The notes under the pieces were generated by a model. The model did not search any database, was not told the DNA's origin, and saw only the letters and a program-made list of their open reading frames with translations. A stretch of DNA of 64,000 bases, from contig JAJNNY010000012.1 of NCBI GenBank assembly GCA_022453515.1, positions 744,001 through 808,000 of the forward strand. Direction: 5' to 3'. The translations under genes and the position numbers were made by a program. Of this stretch, positions 1 through 12,042 are shown in pieces. Within the stretch, counting starts at the first letter, position 1; each line of letters starts with the position of its first letter. The stretch is from Astrocystis sublimbata (Eukaryota; Ascomycota; Sordariomycetes; Xylariales; Xylariaceae).

Positions 1-1023
1 CAAAGCGAGAGGTACACCGTATATAATGTAGATAATGTCTTTCGCGGATGCAGATGGCGCCTCTTTGTAGCTCACGCGTCTTGATTGGTTGTAGCGCTCA
101 ACCATGTGCGTAATGTCCGGGTCGAGGTACACGTACATATACAGAGAGGCATTTCGGTGTGTTCCCCCGCTGCTCAGGTGATTTGAGTACCTACATGAGT
201 AGCTGACGGTAATTTAATTATACCCTTCCCCGCTCTTGAGAAGCAAGCCATCACATCATCACCCAACGTCTCAGCTGATGCGCCTTGTCCTACTGTCTAC
301 CCGAGCACCCGAGCAGATCATCACAAAGCAAATATTATGGCTATCGGAGATCAGACGACGATCCACGAAAGTCGAGTTTGGACATCATTCATTCCCAATG
401 CGAACCCGTGGATTGAGCATCATTCAAAGTCGCTATGATAACTTCTCGGTCAACACTTGGGGTTGGTGTGTTGTGTGTTGTGTGCATGCTGCCCAATTGT
501 AATGAGAAACACAAATGACGGGGATTGGGATTCGACACTCAATCACTCTCAACACAATTGTTCCCATAGGACCCAATCATGTAGGAATAGAGCGTACAGT
601 ATACGTGTATATGGGACCTGTGCTGCTCAAGATAATGACTGTAGGTATTCATTTAGGGGCCTCGCCGGATCAACTGAGTGGGTAGGTACAAACTCAGGAA
701 CCATATACTTCTCGGATAGGTAGGGTCGTGCCTGGACCTAGTAAGGTAGAACGATACATGACAGTCTCAATAGGCTAGGACGCTGGCTTGGATTGCTTCA
801 TAGTAACACCCCCTTTCACACACAACTTCGAACATCGTACCAAAACTGAATCGCCTCATGCGGTTGCCATGGGCGCCAGTACATATTGCAGACTGGCCCG
901 TGATTGAGACAATGCCTTAACATATCAAAATGACTCGAATCCGCACAATTTATGACACGTTCGCTTCTATCTGTATACATAGGGCTAGCGATTGCCCATA
1001 TCCATTCACTCGCGGGTCGCCCG
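1..1023. other. Gene-free flank downstream of the V-ATPase B gene
   Basis: I see no supportable gene here. The short open frames on both strands have no recognisable domain, no plausible splice partners and no signal peptide. The right edge holds the 3' untranslated region of the minus-strand V-ATPase subunit B gene. Confidence 0.6.
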
Positions 1024-2800
1024 TTATACGTCGACCAAGTTCTCTTCCTCGGGCTCTCCCTGAGTATCCCGGACGCCCTTGTCGTTCTTGTCCTTGTCCT
1101 TCCCCTTTCCTTTGTTGCGCTCGGTTGAGCGATGGTAGTATTCCTGGATAACCTTGGCCGGGATACGGTTGAGCAATTCCTTGGGGTAGATGCGCAGTAG
1201 ACTCCACGCAATGTCCAAGGAATCATGAATGGACCGGGCCTCATACGCGCCCTGCGCGACAAACTGTCGTTCGAACTTCTCCAGGAACTCTAGGGACAGC
1301 TTATCCTCGGGTGACAGCGCCTCTTCACCAACGACTGCCTTCATGGCCGCAGCGTCACGGCCAATGGCATATTTAGCATAGAGCTGGTTGGATACATCAC
1401 CGTGATCCGCCCGCGTCATGCCCTCACCAATAGCCGACTTCATCAGACGCGAAAGCGAGGGTAAGACGTTGATCGGTGGGTAGATACCACGGTTGTCCAG
1501 CTGACGATCGACGAAGATTTGGCCCTCGGTAATGTAACCAGTCAAATCAGGGATGGGGTGGGTGATATCGTCGTTCGGCATGGTTAGGATAGGAATCTGG
1601 GTAATGGAACCGTTGCGCCCCTCGACACGACCGGCTCGCTCGTAAATGGTGGACAAATCCGTGTACATGTAACCGGGGTAACCACGTCGGCCAGGCACTT
1701 CTTCACGGGCGGCCGAGACTTCTCGTAGAGCATCGCAATAGGCAGATAGATCAGTAAGAATAACTAGGACGTGCTTCTCGAGCTGGTAGGCGTAGTATTC
1801 GGCAGTCGTAAGAGCCAGACGAGGGGTAATAATACGTTCGATGCTGCGGGTGGAAGTTAGCATGCGGCTGCGTCGCATGGAGAGTACGGACGACAACATA
1901 CGTAGGGTCGTTCGCAAGGTTGAGGAAGAGTGTGACACGCTCCAGACTGCCGTTCTCTTCAAAATCCCGCGTGAAGAATCGGGCGGTTTCAAGATTGACA
2001 CCCATGGCCGCGAAAACGATGGAGAAGTTCTCCTCATGGTCATCGTGCACGCCCTTGTTCGTAGCTCCCTTCTGCTTGACCAAACCAGCCTGTCGACAAA
2101 TCTGGGCGGCAATCTCGTTGTGCGGCAAACCGGCGGCGGAGAAAATGGGGATCTTCTGTCCACGGGCGATGGAGTTCATAGTGTCAATGGTCGAGATACC
2201 GGTCGAGATCATTTCCTCGGGGTAAACCTATGGCGATGCTTAGCTCGGGTCATACACTGCGCAAAACAGTGTTCGTAGGGTCGGGGCCATACTCTGGAGT
2301 AGGGGTTGATGGGACTGCCGTTAATGTCGAGGTATTCCTCGGCTAGGACCTTGGGTCCCTTGTCAATCGCTCTGCCGGATCCATCGAAGATACGGCCCAG
2401 CATGTCTTCAGACACGCCGAGCTTCAGACTTTCACCGCTGAACTCGACCTTGGTCTTCTTGACATCGATACCGGGTGTGCCTTCGAAGACCTGGACAACA
2501 GCGCGATCGCCTGCGGAGGCGCGAGACGGCGGTCAGCACTGGTATGCTGAAGACATGCAGGCCGACGAAGGCTCGCAGCAGTAGCAGCAGCGGGACTGGG
2601 TGAGGTGACGACGGCTTACCTCGGGCCTCGAGGACCTGGCCGGACCGCTCAGTTCCATCGGGAAGTGTCAAGGTCACGATCTCGTTGTATCGGGGGTATT
2701 TCACATTCTCGAGGATGACCAAGGGCCCGTTCACACCGCCGACGGTGTTGTAGCGGATCCTGGGAACAACCGAGTACGACGAAGACTCTCGCGGATCCAT
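1024..2800 (-). CDS. vma2: V-type proton ATPase subunit B
   Basis: Non-catalytic nucleotide-binding B subunit of the V1 sector, which alternates with subunit A in the ring that powers proton pumping into vacuole, endosome and Golgi. I read four exons on the minus strand: 2800-2620, 2510-2293, 2227-1902 and 1843-1024. All three introns are GT-AG and in phase, giving 514 aa, the normal family length. The N-terminal part has [20 protein letters not shown]. The degenerate P-loop region SAAGLPHNE lies near residue 163 and the ATPase alpha/beta signature [10 protein letters not shown] near residue 370. The tail is Lys/Asp/Glu-rich, as expected in filamentous fungi. The start at 2800 is the first ATG before the conserved N-terminus; an extra upstream exon cannot be excluded. 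The gene is divergent from HMG-CoA lyase. Confidence 0.96.
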
Positions 2801-3475
2801 GGCGTCGGTCGCAGACGATGGACAAGGTCGAGGCCCTGTCGGGGGACGGAAGAGGGAAGACAGAGGGCGACGGCGAGGAAGAGGAGGGGACGTCTGGGTC
2901 CTGGTCGACGCGAGGGCAGATCAAGTAGACCGAAGATGTGCCTGGTGTGATGTAGGTGAGAGGTCTGGGTAGGTGATGGCTGATAAGAGGTTGAGGCCAG
3001 CACCTGCAGCGGGTACATGAAGCTTCAGCCACGGAGGTGTTAGCGACAAGTACCGGGTCCGCAGGTGCTAGCTACCCTTAGGTACCTTCATATATAATGG
3101 ACTGGGCCGGGCGTATAAGTACCGCACCAGCCACAGCTTGAGAGCTAGAGCTCAGGGTGGTACACTACCTGCTGAACCTAGCCATGTACAGTGGACATGG
3201 CCCGAAACGCCCTTTAAAGTACAGTGGTGACCTCATAATTGAGGTAGCTATCTCCCAGCTACTTGTACCTATCAACCTCGGGAGCACACTGAGAGCTTGA
3301 GCCGCGAATGGCCGCCAGTTGGCGTTGGCGGGCACTCAACCATGAACCTTACCTTACCACTCGCCTGGCCCGCCTGGCCAAGCATAGGTACATGCACTCA
3401 CTCACTCACTCACGTTGTTCATGTTCCTTTTCTTCGCCTGTGATCCAAAAGCCAAATCTACGAGATGATTCCAGC
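2801..3475. promoter_or_regulatory. Shared divergent promoter region, vma2 / HMG-CoA lyase
   Basis: This 675-base interval separates two start codons facing away from each other, so it must hold both promoters and both leaders. A TATATAA-like stretch lies near 3090 and a CACTCACTCACTCAC run just before the lyase gene. No separate gene is evident. Confidence 0.6.
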
Positions 3476-4691
3476 ATGGCGTTGCTGCGTTCTTCAATTC
3501 ACCTAACCCGTCTACGCGCGCCCCGAGTGTGTGCTGCCTCTCCCGCCGCCTCCGCCTCCGCCTCCGCCCTGCGACGCTTCGCGACAGCCTCAGATGTCCG
3601 GGGCCAGCCCCAGTCCCAGCCAGACAACCATGTGCGCATAGTTGAGGTCGGGCCCCGAGATGGCCTGCAGAACGAGAAGAAGGCCATCTCTGTGGCGACC
3701 AAGATCGAGCTGATCGAGAGGTTGGCTAAGACCGGCGTCTCCGTCATTGAAGCCGGCTCCTTCGTGTCTCCGAAATGGGTGCCGCAGGTCCGTCTTTCCA
3801 GCCAGCGCCATCTCGATGCGCGCAGCTGGCCAGTCTTCTGACATGCCCTCGCAGATGGACAATTCTAGCCATATCATGGAGCACGTCCTCACCAAGAACA
3901 TCCCCTCGCCCTCCCCCATCACGTACTCCTTTCTCGCTCCGAACGCTCGGGGCATCGCAGATGCCACCTCCATCCTGCAGAAACATCACGGCGCATTTCT
4001 CACCCAGACCGACGCCTTCCAGGGTGGGCATGGCAAACCCATGATGGAGCTTGCCGTGTTTGCCGCTGCGACCGAGACCTTTTCGAAGAAGAACCTCAAC
4101 TGCGATATCGCGACATCCCTCGAGAGATTCAGGGACGTCATCCAAGGGGCAAAGCAGATGGGCATCCGCGCCCGGGCGTATATCTCTGTGGTGTTGGGCT
4201 GCCCATTCGAGGGCTACGATGTCGACCCGCACAAGGTGGCCGAGATCGCCACCTCGCTGCTGGAGATGGGAGCTGATGAGATCTCCCTTGGCGACACCAC
4301 TGGCATGGGCACCGCACCGCGCACCGGGGAACTGCTGCGCTGCATGACGGCCGCGGGGATCCGCAACGAGGATATCGCGATGCATTTCCACGATACGTAC
4401 GGGCAAGCCCTGGTCAACACAGCTGTCTCGTTGGAACGGGGCATCAGGACGTTTGACAGCTCCGTCGGTGGCCTGGGTGGGTGCCCTTACAGTCCGGGAG
4501 CTACCGGCAATGTCTCGACTGAGAACATGGTCTACTTCATGGAAACCTTGGGTATGAGCACCGGCATCGATCTTGACGCCATGGCCGACATTGGTCAATG
4601 GATCACTGCCGAGCTTGGGAAGCCGAACGACTCGGTGGTTGGAAAAGCCGTGCTTGGGGCTCGCCAACTCTCAAAAGATGGTTCCCAGTAA
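3476..4691 (+). CDS. Hydroxymethylglutaryl-CoA lyase, mitochondrial
   Basis: Cleaves 3-hydroxy-3-methylglutaryl-CoA to acetyl-CoA and acetoacetate, the last step of leucine breakdown and ketogenesis. Two exons, 3476-3787 and 3855-4691, give 382 aa. The first ~45 residues are Ala/Ser/Arg-rich and look like a mitochondrial presequence. Family hallmarks follow: GPRDGLQNE (catalytic Arg61), the metal-binding HFHD (His281, His283), GDTTGMGT, and the active-site loop [15 protein letters not shown] (Cys314). The 67-nt intron begins with the unusual donor GTCCGT. It is required because the conserved SPKWVPQ motif is encoded directly before it. An in-frame ATG at 3308 exists, but 3476 gives the better presequence. 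A 307-codon open frame on the opposite strand is a codon-bias shadow. Confidence 0.95.
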
Positions 4692-6020
4692 TGTCAATAC
4701 AATAAATGCAGTTGAATATAACAAGACCAGGGAGATTATAGCCCAACTACAAAGCAACGCAACATGTAGCTCATTGCCATTTCAATGTGCCTTAGAACTC
4801 GCTACAGTTGGCTTGCTTATACATGGCCACTGAATACTTGGGTTACTACACTGCGCTAGTAACACAGATTACCTAGTTGGATCAATATCACATCGGCTGG
4901 CACACATTAACTCAATGATAGGAACACGGTCGGTTTCAGCTTCGAGCGCTTTTATATTTACTTGTTATCGTGTTTTGTTTTTTTGATGCTTTACTAATTA
5001 ATCCCTGGTTATAGAGATAAGCCAGATCTAACGTCTTGTGATATATGATAGATATTGATTGTGTTCTTCTACACTGAGAAAAATGGACCATTTTCTTATT
5101 TTGTGCAAAAATTTCATCCTTTTTACTATCTTTCATCCTTTAAGCGTAGACCTACGAGTACCAACTCGTCATCGAAAGGACGCAACATACCTAGTTGGTA
5201 GGTATTGATAGTAGCTATGCGTACGATATTGGGGCCCATAGATTTTATAGCTTTCTGTGACACCTTCAAATTGCTTCCTCATTTAGCGGTATCAATCCGG
5301 CCGCCAGTCCAAATGGCAGAGAATAAGAGGCACATAACCCAGTATCATTATGCCTTCATGGTGATTCACGACGGCCTCGAACTTTAGTGGTTGACAAGCA
5401 ACTAGCCAGCTGGTGATGGTCACTTATATGGATCCGGGCTACGGAGCCGAGAGAGTTGAACCAGATAATTACGTGGCAGCGAAAATTGACGGCTCGAAGA
5501 TACAATGTCAGTGAACAGGGCCAAGGAACAATTCGTTTTGCCAAGTGGATCGCGCTCAAAAGTGAAAGGCAGTCTCGACAACATGCCGCTTGGAATTCAC
5601 GTTTGGCACCGATGACCGCCGGTAAAGTGATCATGGACAGGCGCACGGGGTAAATTGAGCAGGGCATCATACTAAGGGCGGGATGTTCCACTCTAGCAAC
5701 CCTGTCTGGCCCATCTTTCTAGATCGCTAACCACATGGACCCAGGCGTCAATTGCTGACCTTCCTATCAAGGCCCGAAGCCGGGGAAGTAATGTGGGAGA
5801 CCGCTTTTTCCCGAGTCCACGATGGTGATGGAGGTTGTGTATTTATTCGGATGAGTGCGCGTTGTTTCGCCATTGGTTGTGCCAGATATTGACATCCAAT
5901 CACAAACTAAACTTGATTGCTTTTGCAGTTGCTGACCTGCACCATGGTCTTGTGCTCCCAGGACAAACATCAATAGTGTGCATTTTGTGAGCCGGAATAG
6001 AGGCCGTGTCCCCAACAGCC
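4692..6020. other. Intergenic, HMG-CoA lyase to acyltransferase
   Basis: No gene is supported. The section from about 4900 to 5160 is A/T-rich and probably contains the lyase 3' end. The remainder should include the promoter of the downstream acyltransferase. Short frames on both strands show no domain. Confidence 0.55.
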
Positions 6021-7898
6021 ATGGACAAGCCGAGGCGTCTGCACTGGCTGGACAGATACGGTAAACGGTATCATGCCTGGACTAGAGAGAATCGTGGTTT
6101 CTGCAGACCATGCGGTCTGGTTGAACTCAGATTCGACAGCGACGGCCGATATTTTGGCGGTAGAGCCGACGTCAATGCCCTTCTGACTGAGACCATCTCA
6201 ACAAGACTGTCAAGCAAGGAACTCCAACATCATATATTGTTAGCGTTTGCTTTATTGCGTCTGCGGCATTGCCTGCTGCGAGCCAAAGCCGAGCTACGGA
6301 CGCTGGAGGTTGAGCCTTGGTTTGCAGTGGGAATACCTGCCACAGCAGATGGAGCCATAGAAGACGCGGGCTCGGCCCTGCGATTCCTCGACCCGGCTAT
6401 TGACCGTGTGTCGGACGTGGCTGATTTCTACGTTCATGCGCAGAATGTAGCCCGTGTTTTCAAGCCGAGCGAGGCATTGGCTCGGGTGTTTGTGTTGCCG
6501 GTAGAGACGGGGAGCAACAAGACGCAACGCAAGATACACTTCATGTTCGTGATGGCACACGAAATCGTGGACGGCCTCTCGTGCATGAACTGGATGGCCG
6601 ACTTCATACGCATCGTCAATATGCCAGGCACAAAAATCCGCCAAGAGATCGAGGGCGCCATCTTGCCAGACTCGATACGCGCAACTCTTCCACCGGCGCA
6701 GGAAGATTTGTATAGTCCAGTGGCGTCTACCAAGGCCCTCACGCGGTGGTTCTGGGCGATAACGGTCATTCTGCGGCATGTGAAGAAGCCGTTGCCCACA
6801 GCATTTCCGAACCCGCTTCGCAGAGCCACACCGCTCTCTCAAGCAAAACCCTTCACCCCGAAATTCTCGAAGGTATTGGACTACTCCCAGACCCCTCCCC
6901 TAAACACATTCTTCATCAGACTTGAGCTGTCTCCAGCCGCGAGCCAGCGTCTGTACCGTCTATGTAGGGAAACGAAAGCCAGCATCGGAGCCGGCGGCTT
7001 CGTCCTGGTAGCCATGGTAATGATGTCGCTCCACGAAGCGAAATACCAGGACGAGGCAGACGAGGCCCGCCGTCCTTTTGTAGGCAGCTTCCCGCTCAAC
7101 CCGCGACCCTTCTTTGGCTTCAAGAGCCTCGACAGCGTGATGCTGGCGTTCTGTAAAGGCATTGTCTTACCCTTTCTTCCATCTCACCTGGACCTAGAGG
7201 GCCGGTTCCGACGTACGTGATTATCGAGATTCTTGTATTCCCCCTTCCCGCAAGTGTTGGAGGCATGAACTACCCGTTGGGGTAACCTTTGCCTCCGAGA
7301 CATGTTGCAAATCACCAAACCGCGAGCGAATCCTTGACTATCTATGGAAGACAATTACTGACATCACTGGGCTGAAGTGCTCGTCCGCCAAGCTAGCAGA
7401 CAGCTCGCCGCATTCCAGAAACGAGACCGGCTGCGCAGCGCCACGGATGCCATGGCTTACATGGGAATCAACGGCGCCGGCCGGCTGGTAGCGTCCAACT
7501 ATATCGACGGCATAGAGCGGCTGCGCGAGATCTTGCCTGCCCACCTGAAAGACAACGTGCCCTCGCCGCAAGGCGCATACCCAGCCCCACCATGGGGTGT
7601 GAACAAGTCCACGTGCGGTGTCAGCAGTGTTGGCAGGGTGGATTGGTCCACGGCCAGGTTCGACTTGGACGCAGATCCTGGGAACGGCGTGATTGCCAGC
7701 GTGGAGAGCTTACATTCCGGTGTGAGGGTGCGCGACCACGAGTTCCTGGTCGCAACCTGGAGCGAGGATGGTATTGTGACAGCGGGGGTTAGCTTTGACG
7801 GCAACAATATCGACGAGACATATGCACACGTGTGGGCAGAGAGAATGAAATCCCTGCTAGAGGTACCAGACGGGCCAGAGTTGACGTCGCGCCTTTGA
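6021..7898 (+). CDS. CoA-dependent acyltransferase, HxxxD type (Tri3-like)
   Basis: Predicted acyltransferase of the condensation/alcohol-acetyltransferase superfamily, resembling fungal proteins annotated as trichothecene 15-O-acetyltransferase-like. The catalytic motif HEIVDG (His180, Asp184, Gly185) is preceded by a hydrophobic strand, as usual in HxxxDG enzymes. Two exons, 6021-7212 and 7378-7898, give 570 aa. The 165-nt intron joins the two parts to read GRFR-LLVRQASRQL, with a TACTGAC branch point near 7356. The start is the ATG at 6021. I see no signal peptide or membrane span, so it is probably cytosolic. No polyketide synthase, terpene cyclase, NRPS or P450 lies nearby, so the substrate is unknown and a specific 15-O-acetyltransferase name would be unjustified. 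Confidence 0.75.
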
Positions 7899-9183
7899 GG
7901 CTCCGGGACTTTGCAAGGGGGGATCCTCCTTTCAAGGTGTGCATAGGGCGACGGTTCCTCTGGCCAGTCTGGGAAGAAGTCAAGAGAACAACACACAAGT
8001 GGATGGGAACGTGTGTTACCCCGACCGTTGGAATGGAGATGATCTCCCTCGGTTGGAATGTAATACGCAAACAATGGGATATGCTCGCGTGCTATGAAAT
8101 GCAGTGGCACCATAGAAAAGCGTAGATCCAATCCAGGTTACATTCTTCCCGGCCTGTAGTGCGAAAGATAAACGAAAGTGCCGTTTGAAACGGAGCATTA
8201 TGTATATTAATGCTCAAATTACCAAATTATAACGAACCCTCTGAAACGCAGTCTATAGGTAATATGATGGTTATCACGGGTTTAAGAAGCATATTGTCCA
8301 ATTGTGTGATATTTACTGTATTTTTCACACGGACATGTCCACGAATGAGGCCCGCGATTTCGCTGGCACTGTTGCCTGTGACTTATCATCTGGGTAGAGG
8401 CCAGGAAGGCTCATGGCTGCATGGAGACAAATCCGTCAAAGCCAGCTTGTTTGATACTGATATCCTAGATTAGACATAGTATACCTATGCTGTGTTTGAT
8501 ATGATTGATTCTCTGGATTTGCGCGAAACGAGTCACCTTGAAGCTACGACAGCAAGGCAGCGCAAGCAATATTACCAATGTCATGGTAAGTGCGTTTTAC
8601 GTACGTTGGCTGTGACTATAATTATACCAAAACTGGGCTACTGTACAGCCATGTGCCCACATGCGGCTGCAACCCAGGGGTTGCGACGCAGTCGGCTGTC
8701 TGAACTTCCCCCAGCTGCTCTAGCGAACGACGAACCAACATGGAGGGAATACATATGCGCAGACGTTAACACAAACCAAGTTGCAGGTCATATGATCAAG
8801 CAGGCAGGTCAGGCGTTTTGGCACAAAAATAGGTCAATCTCATGATGTGTTTACTCTTGGACATGGAAGTTTCCTCGCCGGAGGCTGTGTGCAATACTTG
8901 GAACATTCATCGATGTTGACTACTCGTATGCCGAACGATCCCTTGGCGTGTGCTACAGACAACGCCCTCGAACGCCCTCGACGCCCACCTGGTCTGGCCT
9001 GAACTCTCTGGAATGGTCATGGCTAGCTTGTGCTTGTGTACTTAATTTCAAGTGGCGCAGTGTCTTGCAAATTGGGTTTCTGAAACTTCGTCACAAACGT
9101 TGCCGTACAACTTTTAATCCCGATGTGCTTCAGTTTGGAGGGGGTGTAGAAGGCCAAGTGAACTTTGCAGGTCCAGAACGCTA

Positions 9184-9213
9184 CCCGTACGAACCCGTAC
9201 GAGCCCGTCCGTA
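9184..9213. repeat. Short tandem CCCGTACGAR repeat
   Basis: Two adjacent 10-base units (CCCGTACGAA, CCCGTACGAG) are followed by a diverged third. It is a small intergenic tandem repeat, too short to infer function. Confidence 0.6.
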
Positions 9214-11957
9214 CCTGGCATCCTGGCAAGCCTGGGTGTACGATTCTTGAATGACGCACCAAGTCGCTCGTCGCGACAGCAGGATCTCGAAGCACACGAG
9301 CACAGGCGACCGAGCGGCGGAGAAACAAAGCGGCAATCCACCTGCGCCGGTCCTTGACAGGAAACAAGATGAAAATCCACAGGTTCCGCGATCGCCAGGG
9401 ATCTTCCTCGAATGGTTTGCCTCGCTCAGGAACACGCAATCTACCCGAAAAAGGGTGTTAATCATCTGCGTTATCTCGTGGGATTGGAGCGGCTGCTGAT
9501 CAGTGGAGTGGGATAGCCGAAAAAGGAGTACTACTCGTATGTATGGCACAGCATGGTTGCTGACCCGTTTATGACGAACGAGAACCCTTCGTTTCTACTT
9601 GCAGCCTCCCGTTGATTGCGTTGCGGAATCACCGTAACCATCGACCATCTCCAGTATCTGCCCGAGTGAGAATGTATATCCAATTCGTCATGGTGATCGC
9701 GGCATTAATCTCTAGATGTTCGTCCATACCAGCAGCCTTGGTGTAGGTAACCAAGCCCCCAAGCCCGCTTCCTACCTACTGTATGCATGCACTACGTGTG
9801 ATACTAGCAGTGAGGAATGGCGAATGTTTCGCCGCGAACTCAAGTGATGGACAGTACTAGCAGCCTCAAAATCGCAACTTGCACTAGGTCTCCTGTGAGT
9901 CTCTAACCAGCCGTTGACAACGATGCTGGAGAGCTGGTAGGCCATCTCGGCCATTGCATATGTCGTACATGTGAACGGATTCTGTACGCAACGCGTGTTT
10001 CAAATCCGAAACACCAGTGTCTTGATCGCCAAAACCGATCTGTGACCTGGTTTTGGTTTACCTGCCCAGACGGGAAGGAATTGCGTCGAACACGTGTGCT
10101 CTACGACGTACTGTACGCGCATAGCCGCCATCAACCCTCGCTATTCGCCGTCCCAGCCAGCCAGTTCGGGGCGAAAGGAGGCGGGACAGGGACGGCAGAG
10201 TGCGTGTGCGCGGGATGCCTACAGCAAGTTAAATCAAGATGCGAGCCAACGGCAGTAGAACACCATCTCCCGGGACTACATCGGCGGTGCTGCTCTATTC
10301 GGTAAACACAGTTGATCTGGTCCCGCCGGCGATCAAGCTCGTCTCGCTCATCTATCTTGTACAGTGGTACATACTCCGTAGTAAGTCGGACGCAGATCGC
10401 TGAGCCTTTAGTATGCATTTTCTGAATACCGACTTTCTGTACTGACGCGTACTTGTGGTGCCCTACCCGAGCCTAGCTCACTCGAAGCAAGGATATTATC
10501 CTGTCGTGGGCTATCATCGTGAGTATCCGTTGCTTAGCTCAGCCCAGTCAGGATTAGCTCAGCTACTCGTACATACTACTATGTACAGTAGTGCAACTCA
10601 GCTTAGCCCATCTTCATCCAATTCTCATCTTGTTTCCGAAGGTTCAGAATCTGGTAGGGAAGTGTACTCGTAGTTTCGAGTTCAGCTTCTTTCACAGTTC
10701 CTTGCCATCGGGGAAGATGTAGGATTGATTGGTGTCACGCTATCTCCAGATGCCGCTCCGGATATAGCCGAAATGCTGCTTGCGCCCGACGGGCATGGGA
10801 AATGGCGATTACAATCACTCAACTTGACGGCTATAGCTGCGGCTACGCTGCCTGCATGCAGCCAGCCAGCCAGATCGTGAAGCGGCGTTTGGGTTTCGAG
10901 CCAGGCCCACATGTCAACTGGTAGTTGTATCAATCCGCAACAAGACTACCCAGGGATGTACCTAAGTCTGAGGACTTCTATCATTGAGGCTGGCGATACT
11001 GGTGCGGACTACATCTTGTGGTGCCTACTGCCTGCCCAGGAAGAGCTGCATTCTGATGTTTCCTAGCTTCCCTCCAAATTGGCAATAAGTCGTAGGTTGT
11101 GGTCAGGGTACGTAGAGCTACACTATTCACTATGTCACTATCGTATCACGCCAACATCCTGGCAATCTCAGCCGTCTTATTTTAATCTTCGCTAAGAGTT
11201 GTGATTATGGATTAGACGGGGAAGCTACGCAGATGAGGTGCATCTTGCCAAGCCACTTGGAGAATGAATATGATAGCCAGCCAAATTGGAGACGAGACCT
11301 GTTCGACGAACTGGGTGACTGGATGCCTGGGAGCTGTAGACTGGGTGCACAATGGATTCGATGGTTGAGTACTGCGTAGATATTCTTTTTTTTCTGGTCT
11401 CCATAGTGTATACACATTCCAGCTTGTGAGATGATCAATTGCTTACATGTCGGTTACACGTATCTGCAGCAACCTGGTGGATATACAAGTCTTTGCCATT
11501 CTTGGTCCAGCAACTTGCACATCATGAGACATATGCAATGCCGATGAGAGAAGTACGCAAGGACCATGAGTATCTATCTATCTAGTTGCTATTCCCGTTG
11601 ATGTCGCTTTCGCCTAGGTAACAGTTGCTCAAAAAGAGTCAGCTTCAAGGTTGTGCAGGTGAGAAGTACTAGTAGTACTACATACCTACCGAGGTAGATA
11701 CTTCCTAGGTAATTATACATGCTTATGTATGAGAATATAAGTATATTCAGCATCACGTTCATCTTGGAAAAGCCACGTAGCCCCCTTAGTGTTCTGCGAA
11801 CAGGATCGTGGGCTGTGAATAACACAATGTTCTGCTCCAGCGCTGAACTGAAATGGTTTTGCAAAATTATATGTAGATTGACCATGTAACCCCACCGCAT
11901 GATCTTACGTATATATAAAATATGTGGCCATGTCTCGGGAATTTAGCGGTTGTTTCC

Positions 11958-11974
11958 GAAAGAAAGAAAGAAAG
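11958..11974. repeat. GAAA microsatellite
   Basis: About four GAAA units in intergenic DNA. Confidence 0.7.
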
Positions 11975-12004
11975 GATCGCATTCAACGTCATCAGGGCGT
12001 CTGA

Positions 12005-12042
12005 CAATTGCGGAAGTGTAAGTCAATTGCGAAAGTGTAAGT
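12005..12042. repeat. 19-bp tandem duplication
   Basis: Two head-to-tail 19-bp units, 12005-12023 and 12024-12042, differ at one position (CAATTGCGGAAGTGTAAGT versus CAATTGCGAAAGTGTAAGT). Each contains the MfeI palindrome CAATTG. No gene is adjacent. Confidence 0.85.

Noticed and set aside
3744..4667. 307-codon open frame on the minus strand
   Set aside because: It lies wholly antisense to the conserved HMG-CoA lyase exon. Its composition follows from the GC-rich codon use of that gene, and it has no domain.
8948..9549. Overlapping frames on both strands near 9.0-9.5 kb
   Set aside because: No domain, signal or splicing logic. The section includes short tandem repeats that explain the open frames.
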